Shown here one piece after another: positions 48,510 to 60,800 of a DNA stretch of 64,000 nucleotides. Each line of letters begins with the position of its first letter. The first letter of the stretch is position 1. The DNA is taken from positions 1,433,501-1,497,500 of the forward strand of contig JAWQUS010000004.1 in the NCBI GenBank assembly GCA_036365455.1, in the 5' to 3' direction. Below the pieces are notes generated by a model. The model was given only the letters and a program-made list of their open reading frames with translations, did not search any database and was not told the origin of the DNA. The position numbers and the translations under genes are program-made. The stretch is from Macrosoma leucophasiata. Taxonomy: Eukaryota; Arthropoda; Insecta; Lepidoptera; Hedylidae.

Positions 48510-48743
48510 TAGTTAAATTTAAATAAACTGTATTAAAAAATGATTTGAATTATCTTAAAAAATGCGAAGAAACTTTTTCCCCAACCTTATATTTCCATAT
48601 CTCGATTGCAAAATGGCGCATCTTATCCTGATATGGCATCATAACTATGCCTATGCAACCTGCGTAGGCCGGATTAAGACTTGTTGAGAAAAAAAATGAA
48701 ATACTCCTCGTTTAAGTCTAAGGGCGCATTCACAGACCGCACT

Positions 48744-49446
48744 ACGACTTTACTTGCGGCAAAGTATGCCTATGATCCAACAGCTAGTGAACCCTTCAAG
48801 TATCGGAACGCCTGTAAGCCTAGAATTTTTTGTACAGATGAGTCATAATATGCTAAATACGATAACCATCGCCTGGCAAGGATCAGCTCGTCACGTCATC
48901 TGGAATTCTGATGAGAAAAGTTACTTCTATATTTTAGATCTGGCAGCCATAGTTTTGATACCATCATTGATGCGTCTTATTTATATTTGTAGTGGTGTTT
49001 CCATGACAACGGAAGTGTGTTTCCATGACGATGAAATTGTTAGGACGGTTAGGACGAATTCAAATTTTAAATCGAGCATGTAATGTAAATTGTACATTAA
49101 TTAGCCAGCTAATGGTATACGATTGAGTCGCTCATTTGCAATAAACAAATCGTGATTTTCCTTAAATAACACACAAAAATTAAACTCAACATAAACGGTC
49201 GCAATGGAGCCAGATCTAAAATATAGAAGTAACTTTTCTCATTAGAAATCCAGATGACGTGACGGGTTGATCCTTGCCAGGCGATGGTTTTTGTACTTAG
49301 CATGTTTTGATTCATCCCTACAAAAATTTCTAAGCTTACAGGGCCAACGTTACTCGGAGGGTTCAGTAACTCTCCTACTACTAGCACTGCCAATAAAGTA
49401 TAAGTTTTGACAGTTCTTAGCATACTTTTCTGCAACTAAAGTCGTA
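48744..49446. mobile_element. fold-back element with about 210-bp arms
   Basis: 48744-48945 and the complement of 49206-49446 match over most of their length, including 'accatcgcctggcaaggatc' and 'gaaaagttacttctatattt'. The loop is about 250 bp. The arms differ by a short insertion, so the element is not recent. Confidence 0.82.
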
Positions 49447-49582
49447 TTATATTGTGTTACATTATATCTGCGAATCTCGAGCTAATATTGGTTTGCTCAT
49501 CGTATAAATACCTACATAACGGGGGTATTTACCTTATTTTATACTCAAGAAGAGAAAAAGTTATTGTCATTGAAATGTTCTG

Positions 49583-49858
49583 TTGGTGGTAGAGCTCCAG
49601 TGACGGAGCTCGCGGGAGTAGGCACCACAGCATTACTTAATATACTTGCCGCTAAATGGTAGTGTTCAGCACTATCGTGTTCCGGTCAGGTGGTAATGTA
49701 CGGCCTTGTACATAGGCATAACACCTTAGGCCTCAGGAGTGGCAACGCACCTGCATTTAGACCTCTGGTCTTTGTATGGGTGTCTATAGGCTGCAGTCAT
49801 CACTTAACACCAATGTGAACTACATGCTTGTTTGCCAATTTTATCATTAAAAAAATGT
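49583..49858 (+). mobile_element. R285 repeat, copy
   Basis: 'tggtggtagagctccagtga' to 'catgcttgtttgccaatttt', ending near an A-rich tail. Lies about 600 bases left of the presumed end of the LIM gene. Confidence 0.8.
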
Positions 49859-50479
49859 GCGGTCTCTGTCTAGTCACCCACGGGTAGGCAAAAAGAGTGG
49901 AACAAAATCTGTCCTTACAGAAATCCCATTAGTAGGAAAACTATTTATATTTACCTATTTAAAAATGAGCTATACAAGGGTTATTTATTTTTTTTCTCAG
50001 TGTTATCCTGACACTTTTTAATATTAAGAAAATTTGAGATTTTATTGATGACAGCAGGCTGGACAATCAATACATATAAGACAGTAAAAATTGAGTGTCT
50101 GTACATTAAATGTTTTCCAAAAAACTGATAGGAGGCGTCTTAAAGAAGAGTGACAGAAACCAAAAAAGCAATTTTTGGAATTTTTGTCTGTTTGTCTCTC
50201 TGGTACGTTGTAACTTCGAAACTATTCAACGGATTTGAACGCGATTTTCACAGGCGGATTACATTATAATTAGCGTAGTCAATACTTTGTTTCGTCAAAA
50301 TCAGTTATCAGGGAAAAAGAAAGTTATGGTCCATTGAAAATTTACTTCAAGCACTGCATCAAAACTTTAAAACAGAATTGAATGCGGTTTACATAAAGTC
50401 GTGGCACACACGTGGGCACAGATAGTATTCAATAAGTTGAAAAATGAATAAAAACAACCATTAAAATAAATTTGTGATA

Positions 50480-50489
50480 TTTATTTATT
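50480..50489 (-). terminator. candidate poly(A) signal of the LIM gene
   Basis: Two overlapping AATAAA hexamers on the minus strand. The transposon-poor stretch to the right (50490-52250) is consistent with transcribed 3' UTR. If correct, the 3' UTR is about 4 kb. Confidence 0.35.
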
Positions 50490-52250
50490 GATATACAGGC
50501 TGTAGCTTAAATGTAGACAATGTACAGAATCTTCAAATTAACATAATTACAATAACCAAATGTGCAGTTTCATAGACAGTAAGATATACCTTTATAACAC
50601 TATTACTGAAAATTACTCAATACAAATATGATGTTAAAGTGATGTAAAAATACAAAACATAATTAATATTTATATATGTAAACAATACACATTTTTGGGT
50701 TAAATGTATTTTATCTCTTGTTTTTAAACTAAAATACTAACTATTAAAGCTAAATTTAACACACACTACAACATAAATTAAACACTATTTACAAAATTAT
50801 ACAACTCAACCATATATTAAAGTACACTGTCCATTATTTAGATTTTAGATACAAAAAATATATTGTAATCAACATTTTATAATGATAAATCGTGGATGAT
50901 ATCGTAGTATATGATTAACTAGGGACAACACTTTACGGCATGGCACAAAACAAGTGAAGAAGTTGTGAAACGATGTGTTTATGACTTAAATATGATCAAT
51001 ATACGACGAATACTTAAATCTCAAATTAATAATTTGGTCTCAACTGTATAACAACTAAATACCAAGTCTACATAAGAACAAAAGCTCCTTACATGTGGCA
51101 ACACAATACCGTAGTGTGTATTGATAATTTGCAACTACACACACAAGTATAACAATATTGCCAGTTTCTAAACTTTTACCCCAAAATTAAGGAAGTCAGT
51201 GCAATGACCAATTTATTAATTCGAAACTTTAACCATAAACATTGAAAACAAAATCGTAATTTCGAGACGTACATATTTTATTAATCGTAAAAACGCAATC
51301 AAATGTTAGTCTTATAAAACCAGACAGCATTAAAACTACATCAGTACACTAATTTCCATACATCCAATAGAAATATGTAGATCAATTCCAAATTTATATG
51401 AATTTGTGGCAGTTTTTAAATATCATGCAACTATAAATGTGAGCAAAGTAATACATTTTTAATTGCATCATATTTCGAATGCACTATAACTGTATAGTAT
51501 TGCAGCAACTGCAATACAATTATTTCGCATTACCTGTTGCGATCACAGCAAAATATAAAACGTAGTAAATATCCATTACTCGTAATAACCAAATGATAAT
51601 TAATAATCATTATTAAAAACTATATAAAATATAACCTTCAGTCATATTAAGGGGGCTGAATACTATATTTTATACTATCTTGATCGTTGTCTAAATCAAT
51701 CTAGATTTATTACTATAAATTCAATCTGAAATCATTGATCAGATTGGCAACATCTTTGACTGTCACTGATTTCTGCCGCCAGTGACAAGTCGAGAAAGTC
51801 GCCTTTGTTTCGGTTTGATTCAGGAGTTTAGTGGCAAGGTGAGTTGAGACACAAAGCGTGCAATACTGGACTCAGTCTGGCTGAGTCGCATAGACGTTTT
51901 GGTGCGGGCACTGACGAGCGTGACGTCACACTGTGGCCAGTGACGATGGGTATGGGAGAATTTGATCATTTTAAGGCATAATAATAACATGACATGCAAT
52001 ATAAGCAAACCAGGTGATAATGTTTGTAGAATATTCATATTTGTTAAAAATCAACTGTTTATCAGTTTAGTTTTGCTGATAGATACTGATTATAAATGAT
52101 GGTTGTAATTTGATATGTCCTGGTTAGTTAGTAAAAATCAAAAATTAACCTTGTTTAGAATGATTTTCAAATCAGGTTTATAATGATAAATAATAAAGAA
52201 AATTAGTGTTGTAAGGGTATTATTATCGGTGCTCAATGGCATTTTAAAAT
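50490..52250 (-). other. transposon-poor block, possible 3' UTR of the LIM gene
   Basis: AT-rich, no recognisable repeat family, no long frame. In this repeat-dense window such a gap is unusual. The assignment as 3' UTR is inference from position and strand. Confidence 0.35.
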
Positions 52251-52255
52251 TACTA

Positions 52256-52401
52256 ACCCCTTTGTTCATAAACATACATAAGATACGTTTTAGCTATAGA
52301 ATGCTGTCTTTGTCAGTTGCATTGTCAAATGTACAGGATAGAAAAAGACAAAGGAGATATTAGCAACACTATAGCTAAAATACGTTTATGAATACGGGGG
52401 T
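52256..52401. mobile_element. 146-bp MITE
   Basis: Left end CCCCTTTGTTCATAAAC and right end GTTTATGAATACGGGGG are inverted; inside them 'acgttttagctatag' and 'ctatagctaaaatacgt' extend the symmetry. Flanked by TAA/TA-like bases. Confidence 0.75.
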
Positions 52402-52659
52402 AAGTATTTTGCACAATAGCAGAAGTTTTTGTGGATAGCATTTTATGACAAAGAAAGGATATTAATCTCTATTTGGAGATATAGAATGTCAATGTCGGTG
52501 TTGCCAAAGTGCAATAGAACTGTAGTAGGTTCGGTGCGATCACATCTGTTTTATATTGTCGCATATGATCTATCAGCATACATTGTACTTGTTTTCATTA
52601 TCAGTAGAATAACGAATTATAAAGTCTACGTTGAGACAAAGTCATAGAATGAGGCATCT

Positions 52660-54150
52660 ACACGGTAGAGCCCTTGCTGATGGTCCATCAGTAGAGTAAC
52701 AATGACGACAGTGTAATCAACTTATTTGTAAGGCTTGGTATCAGTATCACATAGTGAGATAGCCCCATATCTAGTGACGGATTCTTTTTAAAAGTAGCAG
52801 TAGTGTTAGTGAAAGGTTGCGCTAGCATTAGACAGTCGTTAGCAAGGTATATTTCGTTGCAGTTACGTCAGCAATCACCAAGAAAGAGGAGGGTGTAGTT
52901 GAATAATCAGACAGAGGATTACTTGCGACTGTTATCAGCCGAGACGCAATGACGACAGTTTAGGAGGCGTTGGCTGGTGAAGGATCAGCGTTCATTATCG
53001 ATGGCAAAGTTTTCGCTTGGCAGCGAGGATTTGCTTGAAAACACGTCCGTATCGAATATGGCGAAACGACCAGACAGAATTTTGATGGCAGTCGTCAGTA
53101 TAACAATGATGGCAGTTTAAGCGGCGCTGGCGTCAGATGACGGATTATTAGCGTCCGTTTTGATGGCAAGGTCTTCGCCTGGCCATTGAGGCCATCAAAC
53201 GGCAGTGGCCTTCACCAGGAGGTATACTTGTGGGTCGTCATAATTAGTATCTATGCTTATTGCGATAGGGACGCATTAGTTCTCATACGTCCGAGTTGGG
53301 AAGGAAGGTTTGCAGAATGTTTGTCAAACGGAGTACTAGTGTCTGTTATCGGTAGAGTAGAAGTTTAGGCGGCGTTGGCGTCATGACGGATTACTACTGT
53401 TCATTATTGATGGCAAGGTCTTTGCCTATTAAAGACTATCAGATGGCAGAATACTTGTGTTTCCGTCATCATCAAAGTGACAATGATAGCAGGGCAATCG
53501 ACCATAATCATCATAATCATTTATTCACAAGAACATAGTATTACATGCTTCGGTATTAAATATTTGATTGTATCATATGTTCTGCCGCTTATGGCATGCG
53601 AATTTTCAGTAAATAACATACTCTTACAGCTTGAATTTCATACAAGCCTCGTCGTCACACGGTGGAGTACTTGTAACCATTTGAGTCTGTAGCAAGGTAT
53701 ATGTCTTTTACTTGGTTAGGTCAGCTAGGAAAGGCTGGGATGTACTCTGACGCAGGCAGCATCAGGTTTCATCAGACAGCGGATTATTTATGGCCGTCGT
53801 CGGTGGAGGAGAGTGGCAGTGGAACCGATGTCGTCACATACTTCGGCGGTGATAACGGAGTATGCCTGAGCATCTACGTCCGTCAACCATCCGCGGATTC
53901 TGTGGTAATGACATGTGTCTTTTTCTTGGATAGGTAATGCTCGGATGTACCCCGACGCAGGCGGCGCCAGGTGTTATCAAACGTCGGAGTACTTATGACC
54001 GTCGTCGGTTGAGTAGATTGGTGGCAGTGTAACCGACGTCGTCACATACCTCGGCGGTGGTAAGGGAGTATGCCTGAGCATCTACGTCCGACAACCATCC
54101 GTGAAGTTTGTGGCAAAGTCTTGTATAGGTAACGCTGGGATGTCGCAACC
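52660..54150 (-). repeat. degenerate copies of the LIM-exon end
   Basis: At least six diverged units resemble the last LIM exon (plus strand: tcagacggcggagtacttgt...gtggtggcagtg). Near 53965-54030 the match is strong (tcggagtacttatgaccgtc); at 53780 (cagcggattatttatggccg), 53440, 53325 and 53075 it is weaker; at 52910 only 'tcagacagaggattacttgc' remains. Similarity falls steadily with distance from the exon. Confidence 0.78.
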
Positions 54151-54169
54151 TCCACCAACCCACATTGGA

Positions 54170-54266
54170 GCAGCGCGGTGGAGTAAGCTCCAGACCTCCT
54201 CCCATGAAGGGGAGAGACTCGTGCCCAGTAGTGGGACGTATCGAGGGTTGCCATTCTTATTTTATA
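54170..54266 (+). mobile_element. L95 repeat tail, copy 2
   Basis: 'gagcagcgcggtggagtaag' to 'cgtatcgagggttgccattc'. It interrupts the degenerate LIM-exon array, so it inserted after the array formed. Confidence 0.6.
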
Positions 54267-54274
54267 ACGCTGGG

Positions 54275-54636
54275 ATGTGACGCACGCGCACGTCGGCCGC
54301 CAGGTGGAGCCAGGTGCGTCAGGCGTGTCAGGCGTGTCAGGTGTGTCAGGTGTGTCAGGTGTGTGAGGTGTGTGAGGTGCGTCAGACGGCGGAGTACTTG
54401 TGTCCGTCGTCGGTGGAGTAGCAGTGGTGGCAGTGCAGGCGCCGCTGCCGCACGCGCACGTCGGCCGCCAGGTGGAGCCAGGTGTGTCAGGTGTGTGAGG
54501 TGCGTCAGACGGCGGAGTACTTGTGTCCGTCGTCGGTGGAGTAGCAGTGGTGGCAGTGCAGGCGCCGCTGCCGCACGCGCACGTCGGCCGCCAGGTGGAG
54601 CCAGGTGTGTCAGGTGTGTCAGGTGTGTGAGGTGCG
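54275..54636 (-). repeat. LIM-exon-end tandem array (coding tail, stop and 3' UTR)
   Basis: Units of about 125-135 bp contain the codons for RLHCHHCYSTDDGHKYSAV, the TGA, and a short (caggtgtgt)n stretch. Two complete copies and a partial one lie between 54275 and the true exon end at 54637. The coding part is almost unchanged. The number of caggtgtgt repeats differs between units. Confidence 0.92.
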
Positions 54637-54824
54637 TCAGACGGCGGAGTACTTGTGTCCGTCGTCGGTGGAGTAGCAGTGGTGGCAGTGCAGGCGCCGC
54701 TGCCGCACGCGCACGTCGGCGCCGGCGCGGCCGTCGCCCAAACGCGCGCCGCACACCGCGCACGTGAAGCACCACACGTGGTAGCAGAGCGATAGCGACT
54801 CGATTATCATCGCCGCGCCGCGAC
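54637..54824 (-). CDS. smash: LIM gene, last exon (LIM domain and stop)
   Basis: 62 codons including TGA, entered in phase 1 after ATTCGCAG. It encodes GAAMIIESLSLCYHVWCFTC to GHKYSAV, i.e. six of eight zinc ligands. It is very GC-rich and is the parent of the tandem array that follows the stop. Confidence 0.93.
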
Positions 54825-57800
54825 CTGCGAATAGACATTTTTTAGAAGTAAGGAAGGTGGCAAACGATCGTGCGGCTCGCATTGATGTTGAGTGATGACT
54901 GCAGCTTATAGAAATCTACATAAAAACCAGAGGTCAATATACAGATGCGTCGCTCCCCCTGAGACTTGAGTCGTGTGTGTCATGTCTCCGTGATGGTTAT
55001 TACGGGGCCATACGATTACCATTTAGTTCCGAACACTACCATTAAGTGGCAGATAGATTAGATAATGCGATGGTGCCTACGTCCTTGAGACACGTGGAAC
55101 TCTACCATCAGTAAAATCTTATGGTGTATGTCTTATAAATGGTAAAAGGTTTAGCTTGGTGAGTGAATACTGCAGATATACAACATGTGACGGAAATAAT
55201 GCACACTCTTAAACACCGCGATTAGAAAATTTAATATTTTTTATTTAAGAAACAAGTTGTCCTCAATTTGTACGAACAGTATGCACACCCTATGCATACT
55301 TACCCTACCTACGACCGCACATAAAACACAAACCAACTCACACACGCACACTGTCGCAATGTGATGTAGCGTTAAATGCGTACCCCTATTTAACACTCGC
55401 TAGTAATATGATTCATTTTCACTATTTTATTTCATAAATTATTATTAAAAATAATAAAATGCACAACTCAACCAGTTCTAATAAACTTGTTGAGACTAAT
55501 TGTTTTATATTATTTCGCATTAACACATGCTCGTGAAATATATTTTATTTAAAGAAAAATGTAAAGAAAAATTTGACTTCAGGCGAGACTAGATTCCCAG
55601 TAGGCTCGCGGCCTACTGGGAATCTAGTCCAGCCGCTCTTACAATTGAGCTACTGAAGTTGTTGAGACTAGCTTTTTATTTTAGATAGGTGTTAATCTCA
55701 TTTTCCATTGTATTGACTGTTCACCAAATGGGTGACCATAATTTCCTTAGTTGTAATTAATTTTGGGACACAATATTACCTGTGTATACTATACCTTTAT
55801 ATACTATATTTATTAATATAATTATTAAATCAAATCATTTTCCACTCATAATAACTTAGACCCGTTTTGCACCTACATCGTCGCTCTCTTCATAACCCAA
55901 AGGTTGACTGGGAGATAATGCCTAGTGGCATTAAGTCCGCCTTTATGTACCATCTTCGTGCATAAAAAGTATAAATAAATAAATAAATATATCAAAAATG
56001 CCTAAAATCGATTCGGTTATCGATTCTAAACAAACTAGTTTCGGGTTGTACATTTAAGCCCGTTACGTATATGTATATAGAAAAAAACTATTATATCTTT
56101 CATTACAGCTTAAGCCTTAACTAGAATAGATAGATTAAAAAAATGTCAAAGGATTTACAGACAAGTCGCAGATCACTTTTGGGCTATCCCAAAAGTGGTT
56201 ACAGTCGCTTATGCAATTACTCTGGCTGAAGGACTCTTTTGACGTAAGTTTTTATGTAAAAGAAAAAAAATACCGTTTTTTGTTTTGGTACGGAGCGGAC
56301 CGTCCGGTACGCTCCGAACCAAATCTGATCATGTGTAGAGGAGTCCCGACAGATTTGCCGCTCGCGCGGATTCGGTCCGGCGTACCGAATCCAGACGTGC
56401 GTTACTACTGTTAGTTGCACCGTGTGTAGGTCAGTAAACTCACCAAGTTCCTCCCCGCAATGTGAGCACTTCCGCTTGCCACTGACACTGAGTAATTTCT
56501 CCTCGCGCAGTGCCTCCCGCGCCTCGCGAGCCTCCGGGCGGGCCGCGGGCTCGGGCCGCACGCGACGGTCCAGGTGCTGTTGGCTGGAATGATCGAGGAA
56601 TGTGATGTTAGAGAAATAGAAATAGAAAAAAAAAATATTTCGAATAGATTTTTACAGATACTTTCAAAACGTCAATAAATCATAAACTATCTAGAGCGAA
56701 TAACCATTACATATAGTAAAAGCAAAATCATATATTAATAGTAAATTAAAAATTAGAATTTATACTACTTGGTTAAAAAAAAATGTGATTATTATAATCA
56801 CAAAATTTTTCAATTCCTTCAATTATAATAAATGAAGAAAGAGAAAAACTTATTCGTCAAGATCAATGTTATTCACTTAGCAGAGTTCAAAGTGCAGTCA
56901 CTACTGAGAAGAACTCCGCTACCCAACAAACTCAGTAAGAGCTCTTTTAAATGAGAGCTTAAATCTAGTACAGATAGATTATCGTGAAAAATCAAATAAT
57001 GTGAACGTCCATAGCATAGATGCAAATAAACTGCTATCTACCAAATGTGATGTAGCTCCTGCAAACCAGAATAGACCACAGTTAACAGTTGAAAAAAAAA
57101 AACAAAACCAATACATATCATAAAGAAGAAGAAGACCAATGTGTGTTGCACTATGAGCCTCGTAAGAAAGCTCAAGGTCATGCACAGAGCAATGGAGACA
57201 GCTATGCTAGTTTCCTGCGAGATCGAATCAGAAATGAGAAGATGCGTATGACAACCAAAGTAACCGAATAGCGAAACTCAAGTGGCAGTGGGCAGGGCAC
57301 ATAGCTCGAAGGACCGTCGGCCGTTGGGGCAAAAGAGTTCTGAAATGGCGACTGCGTACTGGAACACGAAGCGTAAGCAAGCAGGCCGACGACCTGGAGA
57401 AGGTCGCGGGCAATCGCTGGATAAGGGCGGCCCAGGACCGTTCGTTGTGGCAATCTTTGGGGCAGACTTATCCAGCAATGGACATCTTTCGGCTGAATGA
57501 TGATGATGACATGTTAAAAAACACTATCATTCGCCGCATCGGCGATGACGGGACCAGCCTGATGAGAAATGTTGTAGCTTCTTTTTATTTTCGTAATATC
57601 TACATTTTATCAATACGCCAAAACAAATTGTTTGATCGTTTCGGGTTTGGGTTTCTAGGTCGTTGTACAAAAGGTAAACCGTTGAGAGCTGAGGTAAAAC
57701 TTGGTGAAGTTCAACGTGTGTGAGTAAAATATCGCTTCTTTACAAGAATAATGTGACATTTCATCCAAATCGTTCCTTATGAAATGCAACATTATTCTTA

Positions 57801-60800
57801 TAAGAATAACGTGACATTTCATCTAAATCGTTCTATATGAAATGTCACATTATTCTTGTAAAGAGGCGTATAATAATATAAATAAGTACCTGGTACTGAG
57901 TGCATGCATATTATGTAAGGGGGTGGTGGGAGCATCGTGATGGTACGAGTGACGTTGCGTCGCCCGCATCTTATTCTTTTGCTCTTCTATCCTGCGATGT
58001 TCTGCCTCCTGCGGAAGAATAATAAGTATAACAGTTCATTAGCTTCATTTTCTGCAAGTTTTAACATTGTAATTGTCGCGTGCATTATAGTGTAAGTCGA
58101 CTTATCAATTACCTATCATCAGATTTATGCCATATATAGGTCGCGCCACGTAAATAGAACGCTGGAAGAAAGTAGAAGGGATGTGTTCGCGCATCGGTAC
58201 ACTCGCACACGAAAGTACTAGCCCTATTGGTTTATTTTTGATCTAGCTTTCGCTTGCGGTTTCGTGTATTGGTAGGCAGATTGAAAACTATATTACATAG
58301 AATAACATAAAATGAAATAAAAACACATGACGCGCAACTTGACCGCCAGCGTTCTTTTTACCTGGCGCGACCTATATTGAGGATAAAATATTAATCACAC
58401 GTTGAAATAACGCTTTATAAATACTGTTAAAACATTCCGTAGTTAAAGGTTGTAATAAATTATCATAATACAAATAACCTTACCCTGTAATTTGTTTTGG
58501 GTTGATTTTCATTTAGATTTAATTGTCCTTTAGTTTTAATAACTAAATGCATTGTTTATATTATCTGTAGTACATCTACCTTGACTAGAAGTTAAAAAAA
58601 TTAGGAACAAACCAATCACCACTGAATTATTTAAATTTCTATTACCTGTATGAGCCAATGTTGGTTATAATTGTAGTTTTGCACCTTCTGTCGCGTCTGC
58701 GTCCGCGGCTGCATCCACTCCGAGTTTGAGATCAACTTAGGCGTCGGCGCAGCGCTCAGTGCCTGAAAGAAATCATGTTATGCATGTTAATAGCAAACCA
58801 AGAAAATATGTACGAAGATCTTTGACCGCATTAGAGCTGATTTTACTGTTCTACCACGACCTAATCTACTTGCCGCTAAATGGTAGTGTTCAGCGCTATC
58901 TTGTTCCAGTGAGGTTGTTATGTACGGCCGTTATTTCCTACCCTTTACTTAGACATGAGTGGCAACGCATCTACATTGAAAACTATGGATATTGTGCAAA
59001 TGTTTATAGGCTACAGTGGTCACATATCATCAATGTGAACTGTATACTACATTATATAAAGAAAATGTAACATAAAATAACTGTGTTCAATCACAATCGA
59101 ATTTTTGTTCACTAGTCTGAATCCACGCAAAATTCGAGTGTTGTAGACCACACGAGTGAAGTGAAACTTTTATAGCTTTATCTTTCTATCTTCACTAACT
59201 TATATCTCCCTCTCAACTTCCGTTCGCCTCGCCCGATCACACTTTTTGTGACCAAAATTACCTGCAACGTATGCCGTGTCATGGGGTGGTACTGGCCGTT
59301 GGTGTTGGGCTTGTGCCGCAGCTGCACGCCGGCTCGCTCCACGTTCGCGTACTCTACCGCCGAAGGCACCCGACTGCTCCTAAAATATTATTACATTGTA
59401 ACTAAGTATTGTTTGAAAGAGACAAAAGAGTATGTATATGTAACAAGCTCATTTACTATGCCGACAAAAAATACAAAACAGGGGCAGTACCACAATATCT
59501 CATAGCAATCTTATTTGAAACGCTTCAAGGAACGTAAAGCCGTCGGCGGTCAGACACAATTGAAAATCAATTGTCACTTAAAAAGTGACAATTGACTAAC
59601 AGAAACGTGGTCGCTCATTATGGGCCTCATAAGAAGGCTCAAGGTCACTCAGAGAGCGATGGAGAGGGCTATGCTCGGAGTTACTCTGCGAGATCGAATC
59701 AGAAATGAGGAGATCCGCATGAGGACCAAAGTAACCGACATAGCCCATCGAATAGCGAAACTCAAGTGGCAGTGGGCAGGGCACATAGCTCGCAGAACTG
59801 ACGGCCGTTGGGGCAGAAGAGTTCTAGAGTGGCGACCGCATACCGGAAGACGAAGCGTAGGCAGGCCCCCCACGAGGTGGACCGACGACCTGATGAAGGT
59901 CGCGGACAATCGTTGGATGAGGGCGGCCCAGGACCGTTCGTTGTGGCATTCTTTGGGGGAGGCCTTTGTCCAGCAGTGGACGTCTTTTGGCTGAAATGAT
60001 GATGATAATGATGATGTCACTTTTTCTCGTAATATTATGCTTTGATGTCCGTCTACGAGTATAATAAGACTGCTATGAGGATGGTGGTATAGCCACTGGA
60101 CATGCGCATGCGCATTTGTTTATTTGTGTAGAAACTTAGAAGTACATTGGCGTCACTGCTTTAGTGACTAATACTAATAATTTTCACAAAAATGCAATGA
60201 ACAACTTTAACCGCCTCAGAAGAGTTGACTTACACGAAAGGAAAAGACTGCGTATTAAATTGCACTTTATTGTGTCATTGTGAGAATTTACATTTATTTA
60301 AACGTCTTAACGGAGGTAATCTTCTGTACAGACAACAATAAATATTACATATCGAGCCTACGAAAGAGACAATCTGCTACTTTCGACATCGTAGAGCGTC
60401 ATCTCTGCTGCCCACTGCCTACGTAACCAACTGATAGTCCGGTATTGGACTTGAAATTAAATTGGACTTGAAATTAGTATTGGATTGAAACTTGATCAAA
60501 ATGGTCGACAAATGTCACATAGGTATCATGCGAAAGAGACAGACAGCTCAACAGACAGATCTCAGTGGGGTAGTTTTACCGTGGGATGCTGCTGACCATC
60601 CCGCATTATTCCATTTACCACCACCCTATACGAATGGTTTGACCTCTATTGTTCGGTCACAGAATAAATGTACCTAAATATGATTCCGAACCAGAGAATC
60701 GAATTTTAGATGTGGTAGGAGCGGTAAAAATGGAAAAGCCTGCTAGCGGCAAATTTGTAAATCCGCTACTGATGAAACTTATATGTATCTTCACGCCAGG

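Larger units (their letters stand above)
46774..48586 (+). mobile_element. mariner 3, with inserted TIR element
   Basis: Same termini as mariners 1 and 2, next to TA on the left. The sequence is interrupted at 46883-47618 before the start codon and has an internal deletion after 48355. Confidence 0.9.

Noticed and set aside
54165..54838. Arginine-rich frames on both strands over the LIM array
   Set aside because: Alternative frames of the last LIM exon and its repeats. The real frame has all zinc ligands and correct splice phase.
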